DNA from: Rhodanobacter sp. 67-28
Lineage (GTDB): Bacteria; Pseudomonadota; Gammaproteobacteria; Xanthomonadales; Rhodanobacteraceae
Direction: 5' to 3'
NCBI GenBank assembly: GCA_001898415.1
Contig: MKTU01000017.1
Span: forward strand, 1-64,000
DNA: 64,000 bases
The position numbers and the translations under genes were made by a program. Positions 10,597-18,760 of the stretch are shown here, one piece after another. Numbering within the stretch: the first letter of the stretch is position 1; each line of letters starts with the position of its first letter. The notes below the pieces were generated by a model, which did no database searches, was not told where the DNA came from, and saw only the letters and a list, made by a program, of their open reading frames with translations.

Positions 10597-11115
10597 ATGG
10601 TCGCGCTCAAGTATCTCCAGGCATACCCCGCCACGCTGCAGGGCAAGGTGCGCGCGCTGATTGCGCAGGAGCGCCTGGGCGAGCACCTGGCCAGGCGTTA
10701 CCCGGCGCGCCACGACGTGCAGAGCGACAAGGCGCTGTATGCCTACGTGGCTGCCTTGAAACAGCAGCACATGAAGAATGCACCCGGCATCGACAAGGTG
10801 CTGTACGACGCCAGGCTCGACGTGCTGCGCAACGCGCTTGGCCTGCACACCGCGGTCTCGCGCGTGCAGGGCGGGCGGCTCAAGGCGAAAAAGGAGATCC
10901 GCGTGGCCAGCCTGTTCAAGGCCGCTGCGCCGGAGTTCCTGCAGATGATCGTGGTGCACGAACTGGCGCACCTGAAAGAGATGGAGCACAACAAGGCGTT
11001 CTACCAGCTGTGCACGCACATGTTGCCGGACTACCATCAGCTGGAGTTCGACCTGCGTGTCTACCTGACCTGGCGCGAGCTGCCGTCGAACGACACCACC
11101 CCCTCGCAGGCATGA
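10597..11115 (+). CDS. YgjP-like (DUF45) metallopeptidase
   Basis: The 172-residue protein carries a zinc-peptidase motif HELAHLKEMEHNKAFY near residue 120, in which HExxH is followed by a third His, as in the YgjP/WLM group. The first half is helical and basic. Substrates of this family are uncertain. The stop overlaps the next start (ATGA at 11112-11115), so it is translationally coupled to the DUF6348 gene. Confidence 0.8.
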   Translation: MVALKYLQAYPATLQGKVRALIAQERLGEHLARRYPARHDVQSDKALYAYVAALKQQHMKNAPGIDKVLYDARLDVLRNALGLHTAVSRVQGGRLKAKKEIRVASLFKAAAPEFLQMIVVHELAHLKEMEHNKAFYQLCTHMLPDYHQLEFDLRVYLTWRELPSNDTTPSQA

Positions 11116-11762
11116 CGATGGACAGCGCGGCGTTGCAGAAATACCTGTTGCAGTTGTTCGAGCGCCACGACGTCGAGCTGGAAGCGGACGAGGACGGCTG
11201 GCTGGTCACCGACGGCGATTTTCCGGCGATCCGCGCTGCCTGGCATGCGGGTGCGGCGAGCGAGCCCGGCCGGCTCGACGTCGACGTGGTGCTGAGCGAG
11301 GAGCGCTACATCGAGGAGAGCTTCGCCGGAGCGGGCGGCGGCGACACCGGTTGCCGCGACGCGCTGCGCGCGTTCGAGCACGATGCGTTCCACCCGCTGC
11401 TGGCCGCGTGCTGGTACGTCACCGACGACCGCCGCATGCGCATTGCCGCGTGGAAGATCGGCGTGCGCACGTGGGACGTGTTCATCGGCCCGTTCAGTGC
11501 ACGCGGCGCGGATGCCGCCAGCATGCCCACCGAGGCGCTGGCGTCGATCGAGACGGCATTGAAGCGCGAAGCGCTCAGCCCCGAACTGCACTGGGTTCGC
11601 CTCGTGCACAGCCATGCCGCGGATGGCGATTCGCGCTGCGAGGCACTGCTCGACAACGAGCTGTGGACCGCCGGCACGCTGGCGCTCGCCAGCGTCGCAT
11701 GGCCGCAAGCCGGCGACTACAGCGCGCGCTGTTTCCTGTTGCTGGACGTGCGCGATTATTGA
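11112..11762 (+). CDS. DUF6348-type protein, unknown function
   Basis: The 216-residue acidic cytosolic protein contains the pattern LDVDVVLSEERYIEESFAGAG (about residues 56-77), then a DALRAFEHDAFHPLLAACW stretch, which I recognise as DUF6348. Members are often annotated near immunity or uncharacterised enzymes, and no function is established. The start at 11112 overlaps the previous stop; an in-frame ATG at 11118 is the alternative. Confidence 0.6.
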   Translation: MTMDSAALQKYLLQLFERHDVELEADEDGWLVTDGDFPAIRAAWHAGAASEPGRLDVDVVLSEERYIEESFAGAGGGDTGCRDALRAFEHDAFHPLLAACWYVTDDRRMRIAAWKIGVRTWDVFIGPFSARGADAASMPTEALASIETALKREALSPELHWVRLVHSHAADGDSRCEALLDNELWTAGTLALASVAWPQAGDYSARCFLLLDVRDY

Positions 11763-11850
11763 ACGGGCGCCACCCGCCGGGCACGCGCGAAGTCTTCCGG
11801 TTTGGGTGGTGAATCCCTGGCGGGCATGGCGCAGCGATAGCAAGCTGGCG

Positions 11851-12747
11851 CTACCGCAGATGCGGCAGCCACAGCATCATCGACGCGGCGAAGATGCCGG
11901 CCGCCGTCAGCAGCGTCGCGGCAAACAGGCTCGCGGCCATGGCCGTGCGTCCGCGCGACCCGCCTCGGTCCTGCGCGTGGAAGTAGAGCTGGAGCACGGC
12001 CAGCGGCAGCAGGTACTGGGCGAACGCGAGGGTGGTGAGCGCCGGCCCGGTGAACGTCTCCGGGTCGAAACCCGCCGGCCCCTGGTTCAGCAATATCCAG
12101 AACGTCAGGCCGATGCGGAAGAACCACACGCCGCTCACCGCCAGGAACAGGCGCAGCGCCCAGCGCCGATGCAGTGCGAAGCGACGGTCCATGGCGTGGC
12201 GCAAGGCCATCGCCGCGCACAACAGGATCAGGATCGCGTTGATGCTGATCGCGACGTGCTGCCACGGGCCGCCCACCTTGGTTCCCGTCCATACCATCGC
12301 CAGGCCACCCACGCCCATCACGAACGCCGAGGCGAGATAGATGCGTCCGTTCCAGCGATGGAAACGCGGGAACCGCCGCCGCACGCCCGTCGCCAACTGA
12401 AGCAGGCCGCCGATGGTGATCAGCGCCGCGAAAGCCAGGTGCGCGGCCACCGCGGCGTTGTGCAGCGGATCTCCCGCCACGTGGGCGCGTGGAAAGATCC
12501 GGTTCCAGGCGTCGAATTGGCCGAGCAGCGCGGTGCGGCCGTAAAAGCCGAACAGGTACGCGACGAAGATCAGCTGGCCCAGTCCGGCCACCACGAACCA
12601 GCCCGTCGCCGCGGCCTGCAGCACGGATTTTCCGTGCGCAGGTGGTCGCGTGCCAGCGAAGGCCGCCGCCGGTGAATTGCGTATCCGTGGATCGGAGGCG
12701 CAAAGGCTGTCGCTGGCAGGCGTCGTCGCGTCGGGCGGAGGAGTCAT
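11851..12747 (-). CDS. DUF2306 multi-pass membrane protein
   Basis: About 298 residues with seven or eight probable membrane helices after a hydrophilic N-terminus of roughly 45 residues. The segments include WFVVAGLGQLIFVAYLFG, LAFAALITIGGLLQLATG and AISINAILILLCAAMALRH. The His-rich pattern RFHRWNGRIYL and FALHRRWALRLFL is typical of DUF2306, which resembles heme- or quinone-linked membrane proteins; no activity is established. The ATG at 12747 is a compromise, since upstream in-frame codons add only unstructured sequence. Confidence 0.72.
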   Translation of the reverse strand: MTPPPDATTPASDSLCASDPRIRNSPAAAFAGTRPPAHGKSVLQAAATGWFVVAGLGQLIFVAYLFGFYGRTALLGQFDAWNRIFPRAHVAGDPLHNAAVAAHLAFAALITIGGLLQLATGVRRRFPRFHRWNGRIYLASAFVMGVGGLAMVWTGTKVGGPWQHVAISINAILILLCAAMALRHAMDRRFALHRRWALRLFLAVSGVWFFRIGLTFWILLNQGPAGFDPETFTGPALTTLAFAQYLLPLAVLQLYFHAQDRGGSRGRTAMAASLFAATLLTAAGIFAASMMLWLPHLR

Positions 12748-13048
12748 CGGGCCGGTTCCGGAGTGCATTGCCCGGCAGTGTTGCCAGTGGCGGCACTGCC
12801 GGGAACACGTCAGGCGACGGACGGCGGTTTGAGGTTGCCGAGGCACGGTGGGAGACGACGGCGAGCGCTGCCGCCGACCGGTTTCCCCGCGCGCCGGCCT
12901 GCGCGCCCGAAGTCGGAGGGCAGCGCCTCGACTTCCTCGCCCTCAAGTGCGAACGGATCTGGATCGGGTACGGCGGTACTGCGCGTCGCCGGTAGCGCGA
13001 GATGTTGTCCGGGAACGGGCGGGCCGTGCCCGCCCGCGAACGTGAAAC
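12748..13048. other. Intergenic stretch without a recognised gene
   Basis: This stretch lies between the start of the DUF2306 gene and the terminator of the dehydrogenase operon. Open frames here have the Arg/Pro/Ala bias of out-of-frame GC-rich DNA, and no start with a good binding site was found. It should contain the promoter of the DUF2306 gene, which I could not pick out. Confidence 0.45.
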
Positions 13049-13078
13049 AAACAGGGCGCCCGCGGGCGCCCTGTTTTC
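13049..13078 (-). terminator. Intrinsic terminator of the 2-oxoacid dehydrogenase operon
   Basis: A perfect palindrome (ACAGGGCGCC and its complement, 13051-13074) is followed on the minus strand by TTTGTTT. It lies 18 bases beyond the E2 stop, which is the expected place for the end of the operon. Confidence 0.8.
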
Positions 13079-13095
13079 TGCCGGGGGTCGCCCGC

Positions 13096-14496
13096 TCAGT
13101 TCGGCAGGGACAGATCGTCCAGCAGCGCCTTGAGGAAGCGGGCTGCTTCGCCGCCGGTGGCGGCGCGGTGGTCGAAGGTCAGGCTGATCGGCATGCGCCG
13201 GTGCACTTCGATGCCGCCCATCACCGCCACCACGTCGTGGCCGAGCTTGCCGGCGCCGATGATGGCGACGGTCGGCGGCACCACGACGGGCGTGGCGTAG
13301 CGGCCGGCGAACATGCCGAAGTTGCTCAGGCTGATGGTGTAGCCGGACAACTCGGAGGCGGGGATGGTGCGGTCCTCGACCTGCGTGCGCAGGCGCTTGA
13401 TCGCGGTGCGGATGCCGGCCGCGTCGAGCATGTCGGCGTTGCGCAACGCCGGCACGAACAGGCCGTCGTCGGTGTCCACCGCGATGCCGATGTCCACCTG
13501 CGGGTGCAGCGTGCGGGTGAGGTTCTTGCCGTCGAACCACGCGTTCAGCGCCGGCACCGTCTTGCACGCGGCGACGATCGCGCGGATCAGGCGCGCGGTG
13601 ATGTCCTGCTTGCCGATCCAGGCGTGCAGGTCGGCGTCGTCGACCAGGGTGGTCGGCACGACCTGCGCGTGGGCGTCGGCCATCACGCGGGCCATGTTGC
13701 GGCGCACGCCCTTCAACTGTTCCGGCTGGCCGCTGGCGGTGACGCTCGGCGGCGCGGTGCGCACCGGTTTGCCGGCCAGCGAGACCGGGCTGCGTTGCGG
13801 TTCCGGCCGCGGCAGTTCGGGCGCCAGATGGCGTCCGGCAGAGGCCGGCACAGCGCGTGCCGGGGCGGCACCGAGCGCGGCGGTGCCGTTCGCGGCAGCG
13901 TCCTTGACGTCCTTCATCGTGACCACGCCGCCGGCGCCGCTGGGGCGCACGCGGGAGAGGTCGACCTTGAGCTTCTTCGCCAGCGCGCGTACCGCCGGCA
14001 CCGCCTTCACGCCGCCGATGCTGGCGGCCTGCTCGACGTGCACGGTGTTGCCGCTGACCATCGCGCCGACCACGGTGCCTTCGTCTTCGCGCTCCTTGCC
14101 GGTCTGCGCGATCTCGCCGCCTTCGTCCGAGGCGATCACCTGGTCGTCGGCGTCGTCCGGGTTCGGCGTGGGCGTGCCGACGCCGGCGGCCGGCTTTTTC
14201 GGGCCGTGGTGGTGGCCGGTGGCCTCGGCCTCGGCGCGCTGCTTGGCGTTCGGATCGGGTTCGAACTCGGCCAGCGCGGCGCCGGTCTCGATGATGTCGC
14301 CGGGTGCGCCATGCAGCTTGACGACCTTGCCGGTGTACGGCGAGGGCACGTCGACCACCGCCTTGGCGGTTTCCATCGAGCACAGCGGTGCGTCGAGCTT
14401 GATGTTGTCGCCCACCTTCACGTGCCACTCGACCACGGTCGCGTCGGGCAGGCCTTCGCCGAGGTCGGGGAGGTAGAACGTCTTGATGTCAGCCAT
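13096..14496 (-). CDS. bkdB: Dihydrolipoyl acyltransferase (E2) of a 2-oxoacid dehydrogenase
   Basis: E2 transfers the acyl group from lipoyl to CoA in the branched-chain (or pyruvate-type) dehydrogenase complex. The 466-residue protein has an N-terminal lipoyl domain with the modified Lys at residue 45 (METAKAV), an acidic/Ala-Pro linker, a peripheral subunit-binding domain around 165-205 (VKAVPAVRALAKKLKVDL) and the acyltransferase domain. The catalytic motif near residue 440 reads DHRAATGG, so the usual Asp of HxxxDG is a Thr. The order E1 alpha, E1 beta, E2 on one strand fits the alpha2beta2-type complexes; no E3 (lpd) gene is in the window. The branched-chain assignment is likely, not proven. 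Confidence 0.82.
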   Translation of the reverse strand: MADIKTFYLPDLGEGLPDATVVEWHVKVGDNIKLDAPLCSMETAKAVVDVPSPYTGKVVKLHGAPGDIIETGAALAEFEPDPNAKQRAEAEATGHHHGPKKPAAGVGTPTPNPDDADDQVIASDEGGEIAQTGKEREDEGTVVGAMVSGNTVHVEQAASIGGVKAVPAVRALAKKLKVDLSRVRPSGAGGVVTMKDVKDAAANGTAALGAAPARAVPASAGRHLAPELPRPEPQRSPVSLAGKPVRTAPPSVTASGQPEQLKGVRRNMARVMADAHAQVVPTTLVDDADLHAWIGKQDITARLIRAIVAACKTVPALNAWFDGKNLTRTLHPQVDIGIAVDTDDGLFVPALRNADMLDAAGIRTAIKRLRTQVEDRTIPASELSGYTISLSNFGMFAGRYATPVVVPPTVAIIGAGKLGHDVVAVMGGIEVHRRMPISLTFDHRAATGGEAARFLKALLDDLSLPN

Positions 14497-14504
14497 TGGT
14501 TTTT

Positions 14505-14600
14505 CCGGGAATAGGGAATAGGGAATGGGGAATCGGAAGAGCGGGCGGGCATTGCGCTTTGGCTTTGCCCATTCCCTATTCTCTATTCCCGATTCCCGGC
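14505..14600. repeat. GGGAATA-type palindromic repeat inside the dehydrogenase operon
   Basis: Tandem GGGAATA heptamers (14506-14535) face complementary TATTCCC heptamers (14570-14598), so the 95-base element can fold into a hairpin. It fills almost the whole 111-base gap between the E1 beta and E2 genes. Copies of the same family lie at 20268-20370, 21532-21634, 23222-23316 and 27895-28075. Confidence 0.8.
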
Positions 14601-14607
14601 GGCAAGC

Positions 14608-15588
14608 TCAGCTTGCCGCCAACGTGCGCTTCGCCGCGTCGACGACGAGTTCCACGCTCGGCAGGTATTTCATTTCCAGGCGGAACAGCGGGATGTGGGT
14701 GTCGGGGCCGGTGACGCGTTCGACCGGGGCAAGCAGGTCGTACATGCATTCCTCGGCCAGGCGGGCGGCAATCTCGGCGCCGAAGCCGGCGGTCTTGGGG
14801 GCTTCGTGCACGATCACGCAGCGACCGGTCTTGGCCACCGACTCGGCGATGGTGTCGAAGTCCAGCGGGGTCAGCGTGGCCACGTCGATCACTTCGGCGC
14901 TGATGCCTTCGGCGGCCAGCGCGTCGGCCGCTTCGAGCGACTCCTTCACCTGCGCGCCCCACGTGACGATGGTGACGTCGCTGCCGTCGCGCAGCACGAA
15001 GCACACGTCCAGCGGCAGGGCTTCGCCATCGTCCGGCACCTCTTCCTTGTACTGGCGGTAGATGCGCTTGGGCTCGAAGAACATCACCGGATCGGGGTCG
15101 CGGATCGCGGCCAGCAGCAGGCCGTAGGCGCGCGCCGGGGAGGAGGGCAGCACCACGCGCAGGCCGGGGATATTGGTGAACAGGTGCTCGTTGGCCTCGG
15201 AGTGATGCTCCGGTGCGCGGATGCCGCCGCCCCACGGCGCACGCCACACGGCCGGCACGGTGAGGCGGCCGCGGGTGCGGTTGCGCATGCGTGCGGCATG
15301 GCAGGCGATCTGCTCCATCATCGGGTAGATGAAGCCCTCGAACTGCGCCTCGGCGACCGGCTTCATGCCCTGCACGGCGAGGCCGACGGTGACGCCGGCG
15401 ATGGTGGTTTCGTCCAGCGGCGTGTCGAGCACGCGCAGTTCGCCGAATTTTTCCTGCAGGCCCTGGGTGGCGCGGAACACGCCGCCGTTGACGCCGACGT
15501 CTTCGCCCAGCACCACGACCGATTCGTCATGGGCCATTTCGTAGGCGAGCGCCTGGGTGACCGCTTCGATGAGAGTGATTTGTGCCAT
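14608..15588 (-). CDS. bkdA2: 2-oxoacid dehydrogenase E1 component, beta subunit
   Basis: The 326-residue subunit pairs with the alpha subunit to bind thiamine diphosphate and decarboxylate a branched-chain 2-oxoacid (or pyruvate). Typical beta-subunit blocks are present: VVVLGEDVGVNGGVFRAT (residues 24-41), LDETTIAGVTVGLAVQGM, WRAPWGGGIRAPEHHSE and EAPKTAGFGAEIAA. It lies 3 bases from the alpha gene stop, so the two are translated together. The distance to E2 is enlarged by a palindromic repeat. Confidence 0.88.
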   Translation of the reverse strand: MAQITLIEAVTQALAYEMAHDESVVVLGEDVGVNGGVFRATQGLQEKFGELRVLDTPLDETTIAGVTVGLAVQGMKPVAEAQFEGFIYPMMEQIACHAARMRNRTRGRLTVPAVWRAPWGGGIRAPEHHSEANEHLFTNIPGLRVVLPSSPARAYGLLLAAIRDPDPVMFFEPKRIYRQYKEEVPDDGEALPLDVCFVLRDGSDVTIVTWGAQVKESLEAADALAAEGISAEVIDVATLTPLDFDTIAESVAKTGRCVIVHEAPKTAGFGAEIAARLAEECMYDLLAPVERVTGPDTHIPLFRLEMKYLPSVELVVDAAKRTLAAS

Positions 15589-15591
15589 GGC

Positions 15592-16677
15592 TTAGTGGGC
15601 CTTCTGGTCAAGCGAGAGAACGTGGTCGCGCTGTTTTTCGAGGTCGGCGGGCAGCTCCGCGAAGGTGTAGTCGAACATCGCCGAGACCGGCTGGGTCCTG
15701 GTTTCCAGGTACGCGTTGACCTCGTTGTCCATCCACTCGTCGCATTCGGCCTTCCACGCCTCTTCCTTGGCGTCGTCCCACACTTTCTTCTTCACCAGCC
15801 AGTTGCGCAGGCGCTTCATCGGCTCCTTGGCCCAGGCCTCGTCGACCTCTTCCTTGCCGCGGTAGCGACGCGCGTCGTCGGCGGTGGTGTGGTCGCCCAG
15901 GCGATAGGTGACCAGTTCCAGCACGCTGCCGCCTTCGCCGTTGCGCGCGCGATCGAGTGCGTCCTCCATCGCCTTGCGCACCGCGATGATGTCGTTGCCG
16001 TCGACCTGGATGCAGAACAGGCCGGCCGCGATGCCCTTCTGTGCCAGCGTCGGCGCACCGGACTGGATCTTGCGCGGCACCGAGATCGCCCACTGGTTGT
16101 TGACGATCACCGCCACCAGCGGCAGGTTCTGCGCGCCGGCGATGTTGATCGCGCCGTAGAAATCGCCCTTGGACGAACCGCCGTCGCCGATGGTGCACAC
16201 CGCCACGCGCTTCTCGCCGCGGATCTTGAACGCCAGCGCCGAACCGGCCGCGTGCAGGCATTGCGTGGCGATCGGCACGCTCCACGCGAAGTCGTGGCGC
16301 GCCGGCTCCTTCTGGTAGTCGTTGCCGCGTTCGTCGCCCCCCCAGTACATGTAGACCTCGCGCGGCTGCACGCCGCGATACAGCTGCGCGCCGTATTCGC
16401 GGTAGCTCGGTGCGTAGACGTCTTCGGGCTTCATCGCGCTGCCGATGCCGACATGGGCAGCCTCGTGGCCGAGGCAGCTGGCGTAGGTGCCCAGCTTGCC
16501 GGTGCGCTGCAGCGCGATCGACTTGGCGTCGAACACGCGGGTGGACAGCATCAGCTTGTACAGCTCGACCATGTGGTCGAGGTCCTTGGCGAAGGCCGGG
16601 AGATCCTTGCGGACTTCCTTGCCTTCGGCATCGAGGTACTGCAGGTATTCGATTTCAAACTTGGCGGCGATGGTCAC
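15592..16677 (-). CDS. bkdA1: 2-oxoacid dehydrogenase E1 component, alpha subunit
   Basis: The 361-residue subunit carries the thiamine diphosphate/Mg motif (GDGGSSKGDFYGAINIAG, beginning near residue 165) and the phosphorylation-loop-like YRLGDHTTADDARRYR region. I chose the GTG at 16677 because GGAG lies six bases before it and the encoded N-terminus (VTIAAKFEIEYLQYLD) matches the family; the open frame upstream lacks coding character. It is the first gene of the bkdA1-bkdA2-bkdB unit and diverges from kynA. Confidence 0.86.
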   Translation of the reverse strand: MTIAAKFEIEYLQYLDAEGKEVRKDLPAFAKDLDHMVELYKLMLSTRVFDAKSIALQRTGKLGTYASCLGHEAAHVGIGSAMKPEDVYAPSYREYGAQLYRGVQPREVYMYWGGDERGNDYQKEPARHDFAWSVPIATQCLHAAGSALAFKIRGEKRVAVCTIGDGGSSKGDFYGAINIAGAQNLPLVAVIVNNQWAISVPRKIQSGAPTLAQKGIAAGLFCIQVDGNDIIAVRKAMEDALDRARNGEGGSVLELVTYRLGDHTTADDARRYRGKEEVDEAWAKEPMKRLRNWLVKKKVWDDAKEEAWKAECDEWMDNEVNAYLETRTQPVSAMFDYTFAELPADLEKQRDHVLSLDQKAH

Positions 16678-17009
16678 GACTCGCTCCGGAGTGAGTACAG
16701 AGGAAAACCTGGTGGCGCATGTCCCGCCGGTTGCGATCGGGCCGCAAACGACTGCGCAAGACCGCGCTTGATAACAGGCTGGCATGTTGCACTGCAAGGT
16801 ACAGTGCAGCATGCGTGGCGGTATGGAAGGGCGGTTGCGGAGCCCGAAACCCCTGCAGGAGAGCACTCCGTGCGCGATGCTTCCGCGAATCCCGGATTCC
16901 GTTCCGGAAAGCATCGCGCACGGGGAGGGCTGCGCCTCTGTCCTGGATCAAGGTTCATGCGTCGCCCCAGCCGTTACCATGCCCGTTTCCGATGACACGA
17001 CGGAACACC
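16678..17009. promoter_or_regulatory. Divergent control region between bkdA1 and kynA with two inverted repeats
   Basis: The region holds an operator-like inverted repeat at 16782-16814 (GCATGTTGCACTG, seven-base gap, CAGTGCAGCATGC; one mismatch). A longer hairpin-forming repeat lies at 16866-16926 (arms beginning CGTGCGCGATGCTTCCG and ending GCATCGCGCACG). No gene is supported here. The first repeat has the size of a dimeric regulator site; which regulator is unknown. Confidence 0.5.
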
Positions 17010-17858
17010 ATGAGCGACAACCAGCGCGATCTCGAAGCGGGCATCCAGACCGACCTCAACGGACAGATCACCTACGGCGGCTACCTGCAGTTGGACACCT
17101 TGCTGTCGGCGCAGCAGCCGCTGAGCAATCCGCCGCATCACGACGAGATGCTGTTCATCGTGCAGCACCACGTGGCCGAGCTGTGGATGAAGCTGATGCT
17201 GCACGAGCTCACCGCCGCGGTGGCGCACCTGCAGCGCGATGACGTCGATGCCTGCCTGAAGATCCTGGCGCGGGTGAAGCAGGTGCAGCGCCAACTGTTC
17301 GAGCAATGGGCGGTGCTGGAGACGCTCACTCCGTCGGAATACCTGGAGTTCCGCGGCGTGCTGGGGCCATCGTCGGGTTTCCAGTCGCTGCAGTACCGCA
17401 AGATCGAGTTCACCTTGGGCAACAAGAATGCCGCGATGCTCAAGGTGTTCGCGCATGACCCGGTCGCGCAGGCCGGATTGCGTGCGGTGCTGGAGGCACC
17501 CAGCCTGTACGACGAGTTCCTGCGCTACCTGTCGCGCCGCGGCCATGCGGTGCCGGCCGAGCTGCTCGATCGCGACTGGACCCAGCCCTACCGCCGCAAC
17601 GCGGGCCTGCTGCCGGTACTCAAGCGCATCTACGAGGGCCGTGCGGATTTCTGGCCGGAGTACCACCTGTGCGAGCAACTGGTGGACGTGGAGGAGAGCT
17701 TCCAGCTGTGGCGCTTCCGCCACATGAAGACGGTGGAGCGCATCATCGGCCATCGCCGCGGCACCGGCGGCTCGTCCGGGGTGAGTTTCCTGAAGAAGGC
17801 ACTGGACCTGGAGTTTTTCCCCGAGTTGCTCGACGTGCGCACCGAACTCGGCGTCTGA
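17010..17858 (+). CDS. kynA: Tryptophan 2,3-dioxygenase
   Basis: KynA opens the indole ring of tryptophan with O2 to give N-formylkynurenine. The 282-residue protein has the hallmark blocks [13 protein letters not shown] (residues 20-32), [17 protein letters not shown] with the active-site His, [20 protein letters not shown] and [22 protein letters not shown] containing the heme-ligand His near 240. The ATG at 17010 gives the family N-terminus and leaves upstream sequence unassigned. No kynB or kynU gene follows, so the pathway must be completed elsewhere. Confidence 0.93.
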   Translation: MSDNQRDLEAGIQTDLNGQITYGGYLQLDTLLSAQQPLSNPPHHDEMLFIVQHHVAELWMKLMLHELTAAVAHLQRDDVDACLKILARVKQVQRQLFEQWAVLETLTPSEYLEFRGVLGPSSGFQSLQYRKIEFTLGNKNAAMLKVFAHDPVAQAGLRAVLEAPSLYDEFLRYLSRRGHAVPAELLDRDWTQPYRRNAGLLPVLKRIYEGRADFWPEYHLCEQLVDVEESFQLWRFRHMKTVERIIGHRRGTGGSSGVSFLKKALDLEFFPELLDVRTELGV

Positions 17859-17872
17859 CGACGGCGACTCGC

Positions 17873-18583
17873 TCAGCCGGAAACACCAGCGTCGAGCGCG
17901 TCGGCGTCGATGCCGAACTCGCGCGCCAGCGCCGCCGCGCCCAGCGGGGTAGGTGTCAGTGCGCGGCTGCTCGGCCGCCGGCGCAGCCAGCCGACCCGAT
18001 CGATCATGCCGTGCGCCAGATCGCGTCCCAGCGTGCCGCCGACGTGATGGCGGCGTTCGGTCCAGTCCAGGCATAGCCGGCCGCGCAAGGTGGCCGGGCT
18101 GTCGGCGGCCAGCAGGTCGAGCCGCTGCAGCGCGTCGCGTCCTGCCCGGCTGAGATCGCAACCGTCGCCATCGAGTTGCAGCCAGCCGCGTTGCAGCAGC
18201 GATTCGCGCAACAGCACGCCGAGCTGGCCGGCCAGATGGTGGTAGCACAACCGCGCACGCCACAGCGACGGATCGCCCGGTCGCTGGCGCGGTGGCGGTC
18301 GTGGCATCAGGCTGGCCATCGCCTCCAGGGCGGCGGCCACGTCGGCATTGGCCAACCGGTAGTAGCGGTGGCGGCCCTGCGGCTCGACCGCGACGAAGCC
18401 CTCGGCGACCAGGCGCGCCAGGTGCGCGCTGGCAGTGGCGGCACTGATGCCGGCCAGTTGGGCCAGCTCGCCGGCAGGCAGGGCGACGCCATCCAGCAGG
18501 GCCGCGAGCATCGCGGCGCGGCTGGGTTCGGCCAGTGCGGCGGCGGGTTTGAACAGGTGTTCGGGCCAGACGGTTTTGCGCAT
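17873..18583 (-). CDS. ArsR-type winged-helix transcriptional regulator
   Basis: The 236-residue protein has an N-terminal winged helix (residues 12-85: AEPSRAAMLAALLDG, LAQLAGISAATASAHLARLVAEGFV, then the wing GRHRYYRLA). A C-terminal region of about 140 residues follows, longer than simple ArsR repressors. No metal-binding Cys cluster is seen in the sensing helix. It converges on kynA (14-base gap) and diverges from the peptide transporter gene, so control of that transporter is possible. Confidence 0.75.
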   Translation of the reverse strand: MRKTVWPEHLFKPAAALAEPSRAAMLAALLDGVALPAGELAQLAGISAATASAHLARLVAEGFVAVEPQGRHRYYRLANADVAAALEAMASLMPRPPPRQRPGDPSLWRARLCYHHLAGQLGVLLRESLLQRGWLQLDGDGCDLSRAGRDALQRLDLLAADSPATLRGRLCLDWTERRHHVGGTLGRDLAHGMIDRVGWLRRRPSSRALTPTPLGAAALAREFGIDADALDAGVSG

Positions 18584-18760
18584 GCCCGCAGTGTAAGTCG
18601 GCGGCCGCGGGGAGGTTTCGTCGCGCGACGAAGCATGGCGGTGGCGACGGTGTGCCGGCGTGCCGCGGGTTGACGGCGCGCCGTGGGCCGGTTACATCTT
18701 CGACGCAATATCTTGCGATCACGCCGGCCGCAGCCGGCGCATCACTCTCACGGAAACCCC

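Noticed and set aside
8197..11037. A 946-codon minus-strand frame opposite the DUF5916 gene
   Set aside because: The composition is that of antisense GC-rich DNA; the plus-strand gene has a signal peptide and recognisable domains.
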